Assembly (NCBI GenBank): GCA_023548195.1
Contig: JAJHZJ010000413.1
Span: forward strand, 16,217,941 to 16,281,940
Length of the DNA stretch: 64,000 bases
DNA from: Bettongia penicillata ogilbyi
Taxonomy: Eukaryota; Chordata; Mammalia; Diprotodontia; Potoroidae
Direction: 5' to 3'
The notes beneath the pieces were generated by a model that was not told the origin of the DNA, ran no database searches, and saw only the letters and a list, made by a program, of their open reading frames with translations. Below are positions 1-11,222 of this stretch, piece after piece. A program made the position numbers and the translations under genes. The stretch's first letter is position 1, and each line of letters begins with the position of its first letter.

Positions 1-32
1 CACACAAATAAATAAAATAAAATAAAATAAAA

Positions 33-760
33 ATTAAGGGGTGAGAAAGGGAGTAATGAAATGGGGCAAGCTATAACTCATAAAAGAGATTAAAAAATCT
101 TATTCAATAGAGGAGATAAAGGAGAAGGGGAGGGGGGAAATAAAGCTACTTTCCCCACATTTGGCTGAAGGAAGGAAAACCATGCTCCCTAAATTTGATA
201 TGAAAATTTATATCACACCACAGGAAAGTAGGAGAGGAGGCAACAAGTGGAGTGAAGGGAATGTTAGAAAGGAGGGCAAATGGGAGAAAGGAGTCACTAG
301 ACATAAACACTTTCAAGAAGGGACTAGGTCAATGGTAAAGGGGAAAATAAGGATAATAGGGTAGGTCAGAGGGCACTATAATTAGTATTACACAACATGA
401 TTACTATGGAAGTCTTTTGCAAAACAACACATGTTTAATCTGTATTGAATTGCTTCCCTTCTCAGTGGGGCTGGGGAGGGAGGGGGGGTAGGGAGAGAAG
501 TTGGAATTCAAAGTAGTAGAAATGAATATTGAGAATTTTTACTGCATTTAATCAGGAAATAAGAATTACAGGGATAGAGGTATGGAAATTTATCCCTCCC
601 TGCAAGAAAAGAGAGAAGATGGGGATAGGACAGGGGTGGGGTGTGATGGAAGGGAGGGTACATTGAGGGAAAGAGCAACCAGAATGCAAGGTATTAGGAA
701 ATGTGGGAAGGGGGGTGATGGGGAGAAAAATTGGTCATTTTACAAAGTGAGGTAAAAGCA
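33..760 (+). mobile_element. Old HAL1/L1 3' UTR fragment
   Basis: Purine-rich, G-rich non-coding sequence that parallels, block by block, the part after ORF1 in the HAL1 copy at 24756-27731. Shared blocks are the gggagaaatggaatggggca-type start, the ACACAACATGATTA block, the short stretch ending TTGAATTGCTT, and the later AGAAGATGGGGATA-type block. The copy is more diverged than the other one and lacks the terminal A-rich tail, so it is a truncated, old relic. The ORF1 that should precede it lies outside the window or is lost. The 67-aa open frame inside it (161-364) is chance. Confidence 0.55.
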
Positions 761-1789
761 ATTAGTATTAAAACAATAGACTGAAATAATTACTGAGAAT
801 AAATCAATGACATCTATAGTTTGGAGAAAAGAATTTCAGTCTAACTTTCCAAGAGGAAGGTAACCACTGATAAAATTTGGCATTGACGGAAAAGTCAAGG
901 TTTTAATGGTAAATTTGATTTTATGATTGCCATTTAATCAGGAACTAGAACATGTATAGAAAGTCATGTAAGTCACTTAAGGCTTGCTGAAAAGATGTTC
1001 CTTAGCAACAGTGAAACTATAATCATGTTTTAAACCTGGTTATAGGAACTTGCCATTTTCAGATGCTATGAGACTATTAAGTGACTGTTCTTCTGAGTCT
1101 AACTCCTGGTATGGGAAGCAAGAAAGGCGAACCGAGCCTCCGTCACATGATGCCAGTATGCTCACGAGATGCTGGTATGAACTGCATAGGTGATCTCAAG
1201 GGAAGAGTGGGAGAATGGCTGCTCAGCATGGGCTGAGGTGGGATTCTCCTGACTCAATTTCCCCACTGACACCTGGCAGACTTTAAACCTGACTGAATGC
1301 AAGTAGACAATCTACTCCTGCCTGAAATAGACATGAAGTTAGGGAGCTATTGTTTCCCTGCAATATTCCTACTCTTGGTGGCAATTTCCTGTAGTCAAAA
1401 GGTTTGTAAGTTTAATACCAGATCTATTCAATCTGGGTAGAGGAACATCCGAGGCTGTCTAAAATTAAGCTACTAGGCGTAGGACTTTAGACCAACAACA
1501 TTAAGTTAGGGTCCTTTTATTCTTAGTAATACTGTGGAGACAATTAGATCAAGAGATGTGAAGTTAGCAACATAAATATTATCTGTGTCTCAGCTGGCTT
1601 ATGTTTAAAAAAAAATTCTTTTGTGGTCCATATTGTAAATGCTTTAAAAAGATGTATCACCTGACCAAAAGTTTGAATTGCTTTATCTGTTATAAACTGT
1701 GTTAAAAATAAATAAAAAAATAAAATGTGTAAGGATAAATTAATTTCTACTTACAAATAACTTATGTTTTAATGGGAGAGAAATTAAAT
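761..1789. other. No gene seen; unassigned sequence
   Basis: No coding potential recognised. The stretch around 1080-1330 is richer in G and C than its surroundings. The stretch ends near 1690-1730 in an AATAAA-rich run. This could be an old LTR or another mobile-element relic, but I see no terminal repeats, primer-binding site or coding remnant that would support it. Confidence 0.4.
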
Positions 1790-2420
1790 GGAGAGATGCA
1801 TAGATACAGGTATATAGATGTAGAAATATAGATATATAGATATACACACATATAAATATATGCACACATGTACATATATATAGTATATACACACACATTA
1901 TATATATGGTATACAGATATTTGCATTATACACAAGCACATACGTACGGATGGATATGCATGTGTGTATATGCACATATAAACATACATAAGCACATGTG
2001 TGTAGCATGCATATACAATACATACATTCATATATACACATGCACATATATGCATGCATTATATATTCACACATACATGCACATGTGCATTGTGTATATT
2101 GTGCATGTGTATATTGTGAATGTGTATATATAAGCATATATGTGCATGTATATTATATGTTTATATATATACATGTACATATATATGACATGTATCCACA
2201 CATATACATATAGGAATGTACACATAGAAATGTGTATGCATATATACGTTTACACACACATATATATGTATGAACACACACATATATACATATACACACA
2301 TATCTATCTATATTTTATTGTGCATATGTATGCATGTATATATGTGTACATGCACTCATGTACATGCATGCATATATGTTGCATTATATATGCATGCATA
2401 TCTACATGTGTGAACTATAT
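1790..2420. repeat. Long CA/TA/TG-type microsatellite field
   Basis: About 630 bp made almost wholly of alternating purine-pyrimidine steps (ATAC, ATAT, CACA, GTGT, GCAT in mixed order). Open frames on both strands here translate into Tyr/Ile/Cys/His/Met-rich strings, which is the usual shadow of such repeats and not a protein. Confidence 0.85.
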
Positions 2421-2427
2421 ATTATGT

Positions 2428-2490
2428 TATCTCACATCATGCCATTTCACATCACATTACATCACATTACATAACATCTCACATTATGGT
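2428..2490. repeat. Short minisatellite, CATCACATTA-type unit
   Basis: A degenerate unit of about 10 bp (ATCACATTAC) is repeated with slips, directly after the larger microsatellite. It probably arose by replication slippage. Confidence 0.6.
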
Positions 2491-2504
2491 GTATTATATT
2501 CTTT

Positions 2505-2565
2505 ATTCAAACCAAGACATGTTATAGACCTTAGCTTCAAAAGCCATCACCTCTCTAATCTGATG
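2505..2565 (+). repeat. Dispersed repeat fragment sharing a block with 5150-5225
   Basis: The stretch around GACCTTAGCTTCAAAAGCC aligns by eye with ACCTTAGCTTGAAAAGGCA near 5192, together with about 20 bp upstream (CAAACC..GACATGTTATAG against CAAACT..AACCTGTTAAAA). Two copies of one old interspersed repeat are implied. I cannot name the family with confidence. Confidence 0.45.
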
Positions 2566-2673
2566 TCATGGTTGTCTTCCAGTACAACCTATGTAAAAGA
2601 ACTTCTGTAAGTAGAAAAGGAGCTGCCCATTGGGGACCAGACTGGAACTGGCCTGTTAGACAATGAATTGTGC

Positions 2674-2826
2674 TTCCTTCCTTCCTTCCTTCCTTCCTTC
2701 CTTCCTTCCTTCCTTCCTTCCTTCCTTCCTTCCTTCCTTCCTTCCTTCCTTCCTTCCTTCCTTCTTCCTTCCTTCCTTCCTTCCCTCCCTCCTTCCTTCC
2801 CTTCCTTTCCTTCTTTCCTTTTTTTT
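2674..2826. repeat. (CCTT)n microsatellite
   Basis: A near-perfect CTTC/CCTT tetranucleotide run of about 90 bp, then interrupted variants with CCCT and a T-rich end. The Ser/Phe/Leu/Pro and Lys/Glu/Gly/Arg frames on the two strands are shadows of this repeat. Confidence 0.95.
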
Positions 2827-2929
2827 TTTCATTTTTTCCTCATAGGATATCACATCCTCAAATACTGGTGCCAACAATAGGTCCCAGGCTAAGTACTATT
2901 TTCGCATTGTGCCCTGACTGGCTCAGAAT

Positions 2930-3085
2930 GAGTATAAATAGCATCAATTTTCCTGTCTCACTTTGCTTATCTGTAAAATGGAAGTAGTAACAGTACCTTA
3001 GGTTATTAGCAAGCATCTAATGAATGGGCACATAGAGTGCTTTGCAAACTTTTAGTTATTATATAAACAGTAGTTATTACAATTG
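2930..3085 (+). mobile_element. MIR-type SINE, 3' half
   Basis: The order of blocks matches the MIR 3' half: a 'TTATCTGTAAAATGG' block, AGTAGTAACAGTACCTTAGG, then CATAGAGTGCTTTGCAAAC and a final TTAGTTATTATATAAACAGTAG. This is the usual tRNA-derived SINE core and tail, quite diverged. The strand follows the TCTGTAAAATGG orientation. Confidence 0.65.
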
Positions 3086-3884
3086 TAATATTTCAACATT
3101 CTTGGTAAACTTTTTAAGAGCTTGCAAACTGAAATACTTGATAAGAGATTTTGTCACTTTCAGTTGTATCTTTGCTTTTAAGAAACGAAAATTCTCTGTC
3201 GTAACTGTATCAATGTCCTGAATCAACAGTGCTTTTCAATGGTGTCTGACTCCTCTTCAGTAGCAACAGCTATGAAATAGCTTTATATAATAATTTACTA
3301 AACACAATGATATGACAAGAAATAAATGTTTTCTATTAAGCTACGGTGGCTTGAAACAAAGAATTAAGCTTCTAAATGTATTCAGTTTATCCTCAGGTAC
3401 TAGAAATATCAGATTGAATATTCTTAAGTGATCTAACATTGGACTTAGTAGGGAGTTGAATTTCTGACTAGGGTTTTTCCTTTCTAAAAATGAATTGCTT
3501 GATGACAAAAAATATTTAAGATTATTTACATTATATTTATAAAATGTATAAATGTAAAATATTTAATATTATTATTAGTTCAAAACACTAATTAGAACCA
3601 ACACAGGTGATATGATCTACTTTTTTTCCCAATATATACTATAATTATATCATTCAGTTCCCTCTTAATTTAGATGAGTGAGTTCAACTGTCATTTTTTT
3701 TTCTTTATTTGCTGGATGATAGATCCCCTCTTTAAACTGACTTTGCCCTGTATATCATACATTGTCATTCTAAAATCAAAGCCCAAATCTCTTCTTTACC
3801 AGGTTAACCCATAGCAAAATTCAATTATTGTAAAAAAATTGTGAATGCTTGCCTTCATGTGTGCCACCGTATGTGTGATTGAAT
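3086..3884. other. No gene or clear repeat seen
   Basis: AT-rich sequence with stops in all frames at short intervals and no recognisable element. Confidence 0.5.
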
Positions 3885-4100
3885 AGACCTGTGATTTCAT
3901 CAATACAAAGTGTCCCAGAGGACAATCCCTCTACTGAAACAATCTGCATCTGTTCTGCAATTTATATGTTTACTGAATCACTTAGGGCATTGAGAGATCA
4001 ACTAACTTGCCCACTATCTAACATACTAAATGTGTCATTGGTAGAATTCAAATTTATATTTTTATGAATACTAGGATAATTTTCTATCCACCAAACAAAA
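3885..4100 (-). mobile_element. MIR/Ther-like tRNA-derived SINE
   Basis: Contains the reverse-complement SINE layout: GGGCATTGAGAGATCAACTAAC, CTTGCCCACTATCT, a GTAGAATTCAAATTTAT block (antisense of the tRNA B-box region) and TTTTCTATCCACC at the end. Similarity to marsupial MIR-like SINEs is clear in order but heavily eroded. Confidence 0.55.
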
Positions 4101-5114
4101 CCACCTCTAAAATAAAACACACACACACAAAAAATAAAATGAAAGATGAAAATTTCTCATTAAACGGCTTACATCATGGATTAACCAGCCAGACAATGGA
4201 TTTGGTTGTCTAGCCCTATACTATTCTTTCTTTTATTAAGGCAATTTATTAGTGACAGAAAATGAACTTAAGATGAAAAAGAAGAATGTAAGTTCCATCC
4301 TCTTAACACCTAGGATCTTTCATCCTGTTTCCTACCCTTCTAAAGGCTCAGCTTCAGGTAGGAGAACAAAGTTAGTCTTAAAAACTAGAATGTGGGGGCC
4401 AAGCCTCCAGTCTTCTAGCCTCTCTTATCCACATCAAAACCACTGTCATTCATTCTTATATAATCCATCTTTCTCCTATAGCATATTTCCTTTATCATTT
4501 TCTCTTTATTTTCCTTATTCCTCAACCAGTTTCTTTTTCTGACAAAAAAAAAAAACTTTCCATGATATTTACTGTTACCATTGCCTTGAATTTTTGTATT
4601 AGATGCAATGTTTCTGACAGAAACTCCCTTCAGGATATGAATGTACTGGAGTACACTTTGGAAAACTTTTACTTGTTTGTTTATCTTCTCTGCACACATA
4701 TACTGGAAATTTTTATAATAATATCAAACTGGAGTGAAACCTCAGACACTTTTTATGTGCATTTCTTTTCTTATTAGTTGATCGGAGTATTATTTCATAT
4801 AAACTTTTAGTTACTTATCATAATGTAGAGGAAGTCCTGTTCACTAAGTTTACACTAGGAAAAGTGAAGCTTTGGCAGATGCTACCAAACTGGAAGAGCT
4901 TCATACATGTGCCTTTTGAATTGTATGTGTTTTCTTTGACTTGACTACCTAAGTCTAACAAAGTTGGTAACCTAGTCAGCCAGAGGTGATGCTATTTTTT
5001 CAAGATGGGACATCATATCTTAGAGGGGTAGAGAACCTCCTTGATGGAAAGAATACTTAGAGAAATAAAACAAATATTTGAAGTTGTGAGGTATATATGA
5101 TATCTCAATAATTT
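4101..5114. other. No gene seen
   Basis: AT-rich sequence with short A runs. The open frames at 4252-4542 and 4415-4699 lie on opposite strands over the same bases and show no family resemblance. Confidence 0.5.
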
Positions 5115-5230
5115 AGAACTTTATTGGTGACATCTATGTCACCTTAATCACTGAGTAGCCATCGCCTCAGTCAAACTACAACCTGTTAAAAACCTTAGCT
5201 TGAAAAGGCAAAGGTCTTTCCATTTTCCAT
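5115..5230 (+). repeat. Dispersed repeat fragment (second copy of the 2505 block)
   Basis: Carries a TTTATTGGTGACATCTATGT block, then GCCTCAGTCAAACTACAACC and ACCTTAGCTTGAAAAGGCA, the last two shared with 2505-2565. It lies about 160 bp upstream of an RTE element, so it may belong to an RTE-linked SINE. That link is inference. Confidence 0.4.
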
Positions 5231-5389
5231 TATTTAAAGATAATTCTTCTGCAGGAATCTCCAAAATTATTTCCTTTTAGAAACTTATATGGTACTAAAA
5301 ACAGTATGGAAATATAAACTTCTTTTTAAAAAAGTCACAAAAACTAATACTAAATTTTATGTAGTTGTGATTATACTAATTTTCAATAA

Positions 5390-5818
5390 TACCAATGGTT
5401 GGTTGGTTGTTGTCTTTTGTTTTAAAAAGAGAACAAAATGACATCACCATGATAAACTCAAATTTCAGTGTGTCTGTCTGTGTTTGATCAGATCAATATG
5501 AGTTCAGAATGTTCTATCACAGGTTAGGCACAGATATTCCATGTGAACATTTGGGGTGGATACTCCAAATTTGCGAATCGTACATTTACTTTGTGCTATC
5601 TCAACTCTGTTTCACTCATAGAGCACAGCACCCTTTCTGATGTGGGCATGCCATGTTGAGCGATCCTGTGCTAGTGTCTCCCATGTCACACAATAAAATC
5701 CAAAGTTCTTGAGAAAGACCTTGAGAATGTTCTTGTATCCCTTCTTCTGACCACCATTTGATCACCTGCCCCATAAGAGTTCTCCATAAAATAGTCTTTT
5801 TGGCAAGTGGACATTTTG
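5390..5818 (-). pseudogene. RTE ORF C-terminal part and 3' UTR, broken
   Basis: On the minus strand the translation gives HLPKRLFYGELLWG, the conserved block after the RT domain of RTE-type proteins. Next comes a terminal region containing GDTSTGSLNMACP-like and CCAL words in changing frames. The same terminal region occurs in plus orientation at 40535-40850, where the words are nearly identical. Stops and frameshifts prevent any product. Confidence 0.65.
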
Positions 5819-6475
5819 TGTGATAAGTTCTTTAATTTTAAGACTACAAGCCATGACCAAAACAGAGGGAGTATTAGTACATGAGGTTATATTTGCAGAT
5901 GATTGTGCATTCAATGTAGCCTCTGAAGCTGAGATGCAACAAAGTATGGATCGATTCCCTGCTGTCTGTGCTAATTTTGTACTAATAGTTAACACTAAGA
6001 GAACACAGGGGCTCCATCAGCCACCACCACACCATCCATACATGGAACCATAGGTTACAACAAATGGAAAAGTTTGGAATGCTGTGGATAAGTTCACTTA
6101 CCTTGGTAGTGTACTTTCCAGGGATGTACACATTGACAATGAGGTTGAGGCACACATTTCCAAAGCTAATTCAGTGCTTGGGAGGCTCAGAAGAAAAGTT
6201 TCAGAGAGAAGAGGTATTAGATTACCAAAATGAAGGTCTACAGAACCGTTGTGCTAACCTCATTGTTGTGTGCCTGTGAAACATGGACTGGTAAGCACCA
6301 TGCCAGGAAACTGCATCGCTTCAATTTGAACTGTCTTAGGTTCTGAAGATCGCCTGACAGAGTAAGATGTCAGACACTGAAGTCCTTGCTGGAGCTAAAT
6401 TGCCAAGCAGTCAAGCTATGTTCAGAGAGTGTAACTGTGATGGGATGATCATATCAAAAGCAAAACTAAAAGATA
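5819..6475 (+). pseudogene. RTE reverse transcriptase fragment, broken
   Basis: The frame opening at 5820 includes EVIFADDCAFNVASEAEMQ. FADD is the catalytic motif C of LINE reverse transcriptases, and the words after it are typical of RTE-clade proteins. The frame then shifts. Later frames contain DKFTYLGSVLS-like and KVYRTVVLTSLL-like words up to about 6470. The end of this piece meets, in element coordinates, the start of the minus-strand piece on its left. It is non-functional: at least three frame changes and several stops. Confidence 0.7.
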
Positions 6476-6490
6476 CCATTATAAGAAATA

Positions 6491-7364
6491 TTTTCAATGT
6501 GATGTGATCTATACCTCAATTTCTTCACATAATTATATACCATCATGGTATCTGTTTTAAAATAACTTTAATATTTTCTATATTATCTATATCTCTATCT
6601 ATATGTTTATATGCTTCCGTATCTGTAATTTGAAGTCAAATTATTTGTCCATCCATCATATCTCTCTAGTTTTCTATTTTCTATCATCCATTATCTTTCT
6701 TTCCATCTATCTCTCTATAACTGCCATATTTCATCACATAGTCTTCCCTACTACGTAATTGTCACAACCTGTGATTATTTTTCAGTCCCAAAAAATTGTT
6801 TATAGCATTTATCACATAATAATCACATGGTATAATTCTGTTCATCATGCCACTTAAAAAAGGTAAACAGAGCAGCAACATATTCAACAGTGACAAATGT
6901 ATACACATTTGTCTCCCACATTGAGTGCCATGAGCCTAGAATTCTCAGTGCATGGACATAGTCAGTATTTTATTTTAACACATATTCATGAGTATTCTAT
7001 GCATTCTAATCTTTCATCAAAGAATTTACTAATAAACGATTTTAAAGTAATATTGGCACAATTTTTAAAAGCCTCACAAAATGATCACACCTCACTTTTT
7101 TGCAAAAAAAAAAAAGTAACAAAAACTGGGTCGATTATACCATGAAATACAATTGCTAGCTGTCATCTACCTAACAACTTGTCTAATCATTGTGGCTTCA
7201 TTAGTATAAGAAACTCCCAATGATGAACACTGATGAACTCAAAATGCATACCAGTAACTACTTTGCAATCTATAGTCTTAGGTATTTACCCAAGGTGATG
7301 ATAAGTGTTTTTCCCAGGGTTATATTTACAAGATAAATATATAATTAAATGTCTAATGTGACTG
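6491..7364. other. No gene seen
   Basis: AT-rich, with short TATC/CATC-like simple stretches near 6580-6720. The 82-aa frame at 6897-7145 shows no domain or family word. Confidence 0.5.
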
Positions 7365-7505
7365 AAAGGCAGTAGGACATAATGGGTAGGAAGCCATGCA
7401 ACCTGCCTCAGACTCAAGATGGTCCAGGTTTAACTCCTGCTTCTTAATGTGTAACCCTGGGAAAAATTCTTAAATTTCCACTTGTTTCAGTAAATTCTTT
7501 AAAAT
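7365..7505 (+). mobile_element. MIR-type SINE, 5' half
   Basis: Block order GGCAGTAGGACATAATGGGTAG, GGTCCAGGTTTAACTCCTGC (B-box region) and GTGTAACCCTGGGAAAAATTC matches the tRNA-derived head and core of a MIR-class SINE in plus orientation. Confidence 0.65.
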
Positions 7506-8105
7506 TATAAATTGCAGCAAAAAAAGTTTTGATCTGCACTGATAGGATAAGTTACTTCCATGATGCTCCCTATGCCAAGGAAATAATAGACAGTTAAAAA
7601 TGTAAAAACATGCACATTCATACATACTCGTAAATTATACAGCGTTTATTTTTATGTTCTTTTTTCTTTAGTGTTTAAACAATATTTCCGAAGTTCTGTC
7701 ATCCCAATTCAGATCTAAATGAACAAGCTGCAAGAGAATCTACTTTTCTTTACATACCATAAAATAACCCTGTAAGCAGAGTTGAATTACGTGTTTTTTA
7801 TTACTTGCAATGATTTAAGGGCAGAGAGAAGACAGCTTGATTTTCAGAGCCCAGGGCCAGTTTTCTATACTATTAGAACTACGTTTTTATTTCAAAGGTG
7901 AGAAACTTTATATAAAAGTTATCGAGACAGTAAACATTAGAACCTTCAGGACCATAACTGCATTTCAACCTGTAGATTTTAATCTTGAAGGACTTTGGGT
8001 GTCTTTGTTTAATAGAGCCTACTTCCTGTTAACTGATACTGTAGCTATGTTTCCATTTCCTAAAACAACAGATAATAGTAACAGATAAAGTAACATGAAA
8101 ATTAA
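7506..8105. other. No gene seen
   Basis: AT-rich unique-looking sequence. The 83-aa frame at 7837-8088 has no recognisable features. Confidence 0.45.
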
Positions 8106-8312
8106 AAAAAAGAGGAAACATTGGAAAGCCCTTCAAGATTTTCAAACTCTCTCAGTTATATAATCATATTTCACATACAAACCAATGTTGTAAGGCAGGT
8201 TGTGCAAGTATAGTTATGACCATTTTATAGATAAAGGAAATGAAACTCAGAGATATTAACTGACACCATAAATCATACACTTATTAAGTTAATATGGATT
8301 TGAAATCATGAC
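8106..8312 (-). mobile_element. MIR-type SINE, antisense
   Basis: CATTTTATAGATAAAGGAAA, then AACTCAGAGATATTAACTGA, preceded by AAGGCAGGTTGTGCAAGTAT, is the antisense MIR tail-to-core order (normally 'cattttacagatgaggaaac'). Confidence 0.65.
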
Positions 8313-8365
8313 CCTTAAATGGAATATAAACTGATGATCACAAATGTCCAAAGTGATTTAATTTA

Positions 8366-8460
8366 AAGTAGGATTGTCAAAAAGTGTAGTAGAAAAAGCA
8401 TTGGACCTGGAGTAAGGAATGAGTTCATACCTGGCCTCAGACACTTCCTAGCTATGGGAG
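8366..8460 (+). mobile_element. tRNA-derived SINE head (WALLSI/MIR-like)
   Basis: GTAGTAGAAAAAGCATTGGACCTGGAGT, then ATGAGTTCATACCTGGCCTCAGACACTTCC, is the A-box/B-box layout and the CTCAGACACTT signature common in marsupial SINEs. It breaks off before a tail. Confidence 0.65.
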
Positions 8461-9724
8461 TTATGCCTCCCAATAAAAATGTAGAAGACTTATGAAATGA
8501 TGTTTCCATTGAAATCACCATTACAGAAGTAGCAGTTTGTGTAATCTCATTCCTGAAGTTTGCGATGTCCCCATTTTTTTGGCTTCCATCCAATTAGATA
8601 AGGGGTCATGAAAGATGAAGAGCTGATGAATTTTAAGTGGTTGGATAAGAATAAGAGTTTGGGGCATTCAATCTTCAGGGGTGTCTGTACTATTCAGAAT
8701 ATGTGCTATAACATCCAACTCCCCCAATGCCTCCCTTCAGAGAAGGAAAAGAGTAGCAACTTGTCCAATAAATAATCATGATGTGGAGACCAAAGTTCTG
8801 TCAGGTGAAGGAATATCCAGAGAAAGTCAGAGGAAGAAGAAAAGTAGTGGTGGTTAGAGACTCCTTGAACAATAGGACATTTTAAAAAGAAAACTTACCT
8901 TATTATATTCCAAAGGTCAACTGCCTTCCTGGGATATTCTGCCATCATATCCATATCTAGGATATGACAGTTTCCCAAGCTATATCAAGTAGGATGACTA
9001 ACATGTACTTTTTGGTGATTCATATGCATAAAAATATTACAGCTAGAATTAAACTAGAAAGCAATACTTAACAGCTTAGGAAGCATGGGTCAGAAACTGA
9101 AGACCTTAGGGGAACAGATGTTGAATTCATCAGTTCTACTAATTGAAATCAGGCGTTTGGGAAGAGAAAAAAAAGCACATTTGAGTTAAGAAAATTGTTA
9201 TCTGATTTCTGGGTCACCTCATAGGTGCATGAATGCTATGCATTTGAAGTAATGTAGTCTTCTAATCAATATTAAAATGAAGATTTGCCATTGGTTAGTT
9301 CTACTAATTTATTTTCTTACTGTTTTATGTTATGTTATAAGCTATTATCCTCAGGGAAAAGGATTGAGACATAAAGAATAGTAGAGATCTTTGGAAATCC
9401 ATAGCAGATGAAATCAAAAAAAGGGAATAAACATAAAATTCAAATGAATAAAGTGTGGAGTATAAGCAAGAAAAACTAGATCCTAATGACAGGAGGGAAA
9501 CATAACTGAGATTTGATGAGAGACCTATCACTTGAATATGGTTCTGTAAAAAAGAGTAACAGGTAAAATAATGGAAAATGAACAAATGGGCAAAATAATC
9601 TGTGAATAAGAAAAAATAGCTATACATATTCTCATTTAAATCTGTCTTTTAAGAAAGTGCATTTCAGAGAATTCACAGAAAGACTAGAGAGGGTCTCATG
9701 TGACTTTTTTTTTTACTGTGGATT
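8461..9724. other. No gene seen
   Basis: Unique-looking AT-rich sequence. The 100-aa minus-strand frame at 9325-9627 is Phe/Ser/Leu-rich without a recognisable motif. Confidence 0.45.
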
Positions 9725-10813
9725 AGAAGCTCACAAGAATGAAATGTTGATCAAATCCACTAAGTTGTATTTATTAGTTTAATAGTTTTCTCAGTTTCAA
9801 TTTTATTAATCTCTCCTTCGGTTTTCATTATGTCTAATTTGGTATTTACTTAGGGATTTTCAATTTGTTCTTTTTCTCGCTTTTTCAGCTGCATGCCATA
9901 GTCATTGGTCCACTCTTTCTCTATTATTTTTCATGTAGGCATTCAAAAATATAAAGCTTCCCCTATGAACTGCTTTTTCAGTATCCCACAAGATTTGGTA
10001 GGTTGTCTCATTATTGTCATTCTCTTGGAAGAAGTTCTTGATTGCTTCTATGATTCATTGCTTAACCCGCTCATTCTTTAGGATTAGATTGTTTAGTTTC
10101 CAATTAGTTTTTGGTTCATGTTTCCATGGCCTTTGATTACATGTAATTGTTATTGTGTTATGATCTGTGAAGGATGCATTGATTATGTCTGACTTTCTTC
10201 ACTGAATTGTGAGGTTTTTATGCCCTAGAACATCGTCAATTTTTGTATATGTGAAATGTACCACTGAGAAAAAGGTATATTCCTTTCTATTTCCATTCAG
10301 TTTTCTCTAGAGATTTATCATATCTACCTTATCCAGAGTTTTATTTACCTCCATAACTTATATCTTGTTTATTTTGAGGTTAGACTTATCAGTTTAAGAG
10401 AGGAGGAGATTTAAGTCCCTCACTAGTATAGATTTTCTGTCTATTTCTTCCTGAAACTCCATTAACTTCTCCTCTAAGAATTTGAATGTTATACCACTTG
10501 GATCATATATGTTTCATAATGATATTGCTTCGTTGTCTATGGTGCCTTTTAGCGGGATATGATTTCCTTCCTTATCTCTTTTGATGAGATCTATTTCTGC
10601 TTTTTCTTTGTCTCACATTAGGATTGCTACCCCTGCTTTTGTAACATCAACGGAAGGACAATATATTCTACTCCAAATTTTTACCTTTGCCCTGTGTATA
10701 TCCCCCCACTTCAAATGTGTTTCTTGTAAACAACATATTGTTGGATTATGATTTTTCATCCCTTCTGCTACCTGTCTCCACTTTATGGGAGAGTTCATTC
10801 CATTCACATTCAC
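9725..10813 (-). pseudogene. L1 ORF2 endonuclease domain, inverted and broken
   Basis: Reading leftward from 10813, the frame gives MNVNGMNSPIKW at the start of ORF2, then CCLQETHLKW. The Asn of the first motif and the Glu of QETHLK correspond to conserved residues of the L1 apurinic-type endonuclease. Further left the frame breaks repeatedly. The antisense plus strand shows conserved L1 blocks such as CCCTATGAACTGC near 9961. The segment would cut target DNA at T/A-rich sites in a live element. Here it is dead and separated from its reverse transcriptase by the inversion. Confidence 0.75.
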
Positions 10814-11222
10814 AGTTATGTTTACTCTCTATGTCTCTCCCTCCATCCTCTTTCCTATAGTTTGTGCTTTTAGTTCTCTCATCTCCCTTTCCCTGCACAA
10901 TACAGTTGTAATTTTTGAGCACCATCTCTGGCAGTCTTCCCTTCCTTCTTTCAGCCCCTCTCCCTTTTACTCCCATTTACCCTTACGACTTTGTCCCTCC
11001 CTTTTAGATTCCCCTCCCTTTCCCCCCTTTCTCCTCCTACTGCCTATAGAGCTAGTTAGATTTATATACTTAAGTTTGTTGTTCCCTCCTTGAACCAAAT
11101 AAGATGAGAACACTCCTGAAACAATGTTCATCTCCCTTCTCTCTTTCCCTCCACTGTAATATAATTTTGTGCATTTTCCTGTGATGTAATTTACCATTTT
11201 CTGCCTACTCTTTTTTCACATC
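10814..11222 (-). mobile_element. L1 inter-ORF spacer (inverted part)
   Basis: Purine-rich in the minus-strand sense, with GGGAGGGG and GAGAAGGAAGGG-like blocks. It is comparable with 27740-28195 of the L1 at 23330-29535. The 5' truncation of the L1 lies within this spacer. Confidence 0.6.

Larger units (their letters stand above)
5390..6490 (-). mobile_element. RTE-clade LINE copy with inverted 5' part
   Basis: The left portion (5390-5818) reads on the minus strand as the C-terminal end of an RTE-type protein plus 3' UTR. The right portion (5819-about 6470) reads on the plus strand as the RT segment that should come just before it. The two halves are adjacent pieces of the element joined head to head. 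This is the expected outcome of twin priming for an element whose 3' end lies on the left. The 3' terminus is the GGTTGGTTGTTGTCTTTTG side. No certain target-site duplication was found. Confidence 0.7.

Noticed and set aside
761..1740. Possible solo LTR or endogenous retrovirus relic
   Set aside because: No TG...CA ends with a target duplication, no primer-binding site and no gag/pol words found.
2140..2610. 156-aa plus-strand open frame
   Set aside because: Its first two-thirds is Tyr/Ile/Cys/His-rich translation of the CA/TA microsatellite field, and the rest lies in the CACATTAC minisatellite. No protein features.
10785..11093. 102-aa plus-strand Pro/Ser/Leu-rich frame
   Set aside because: Antisense of the purine-rich L1 inter-ORF spacer.
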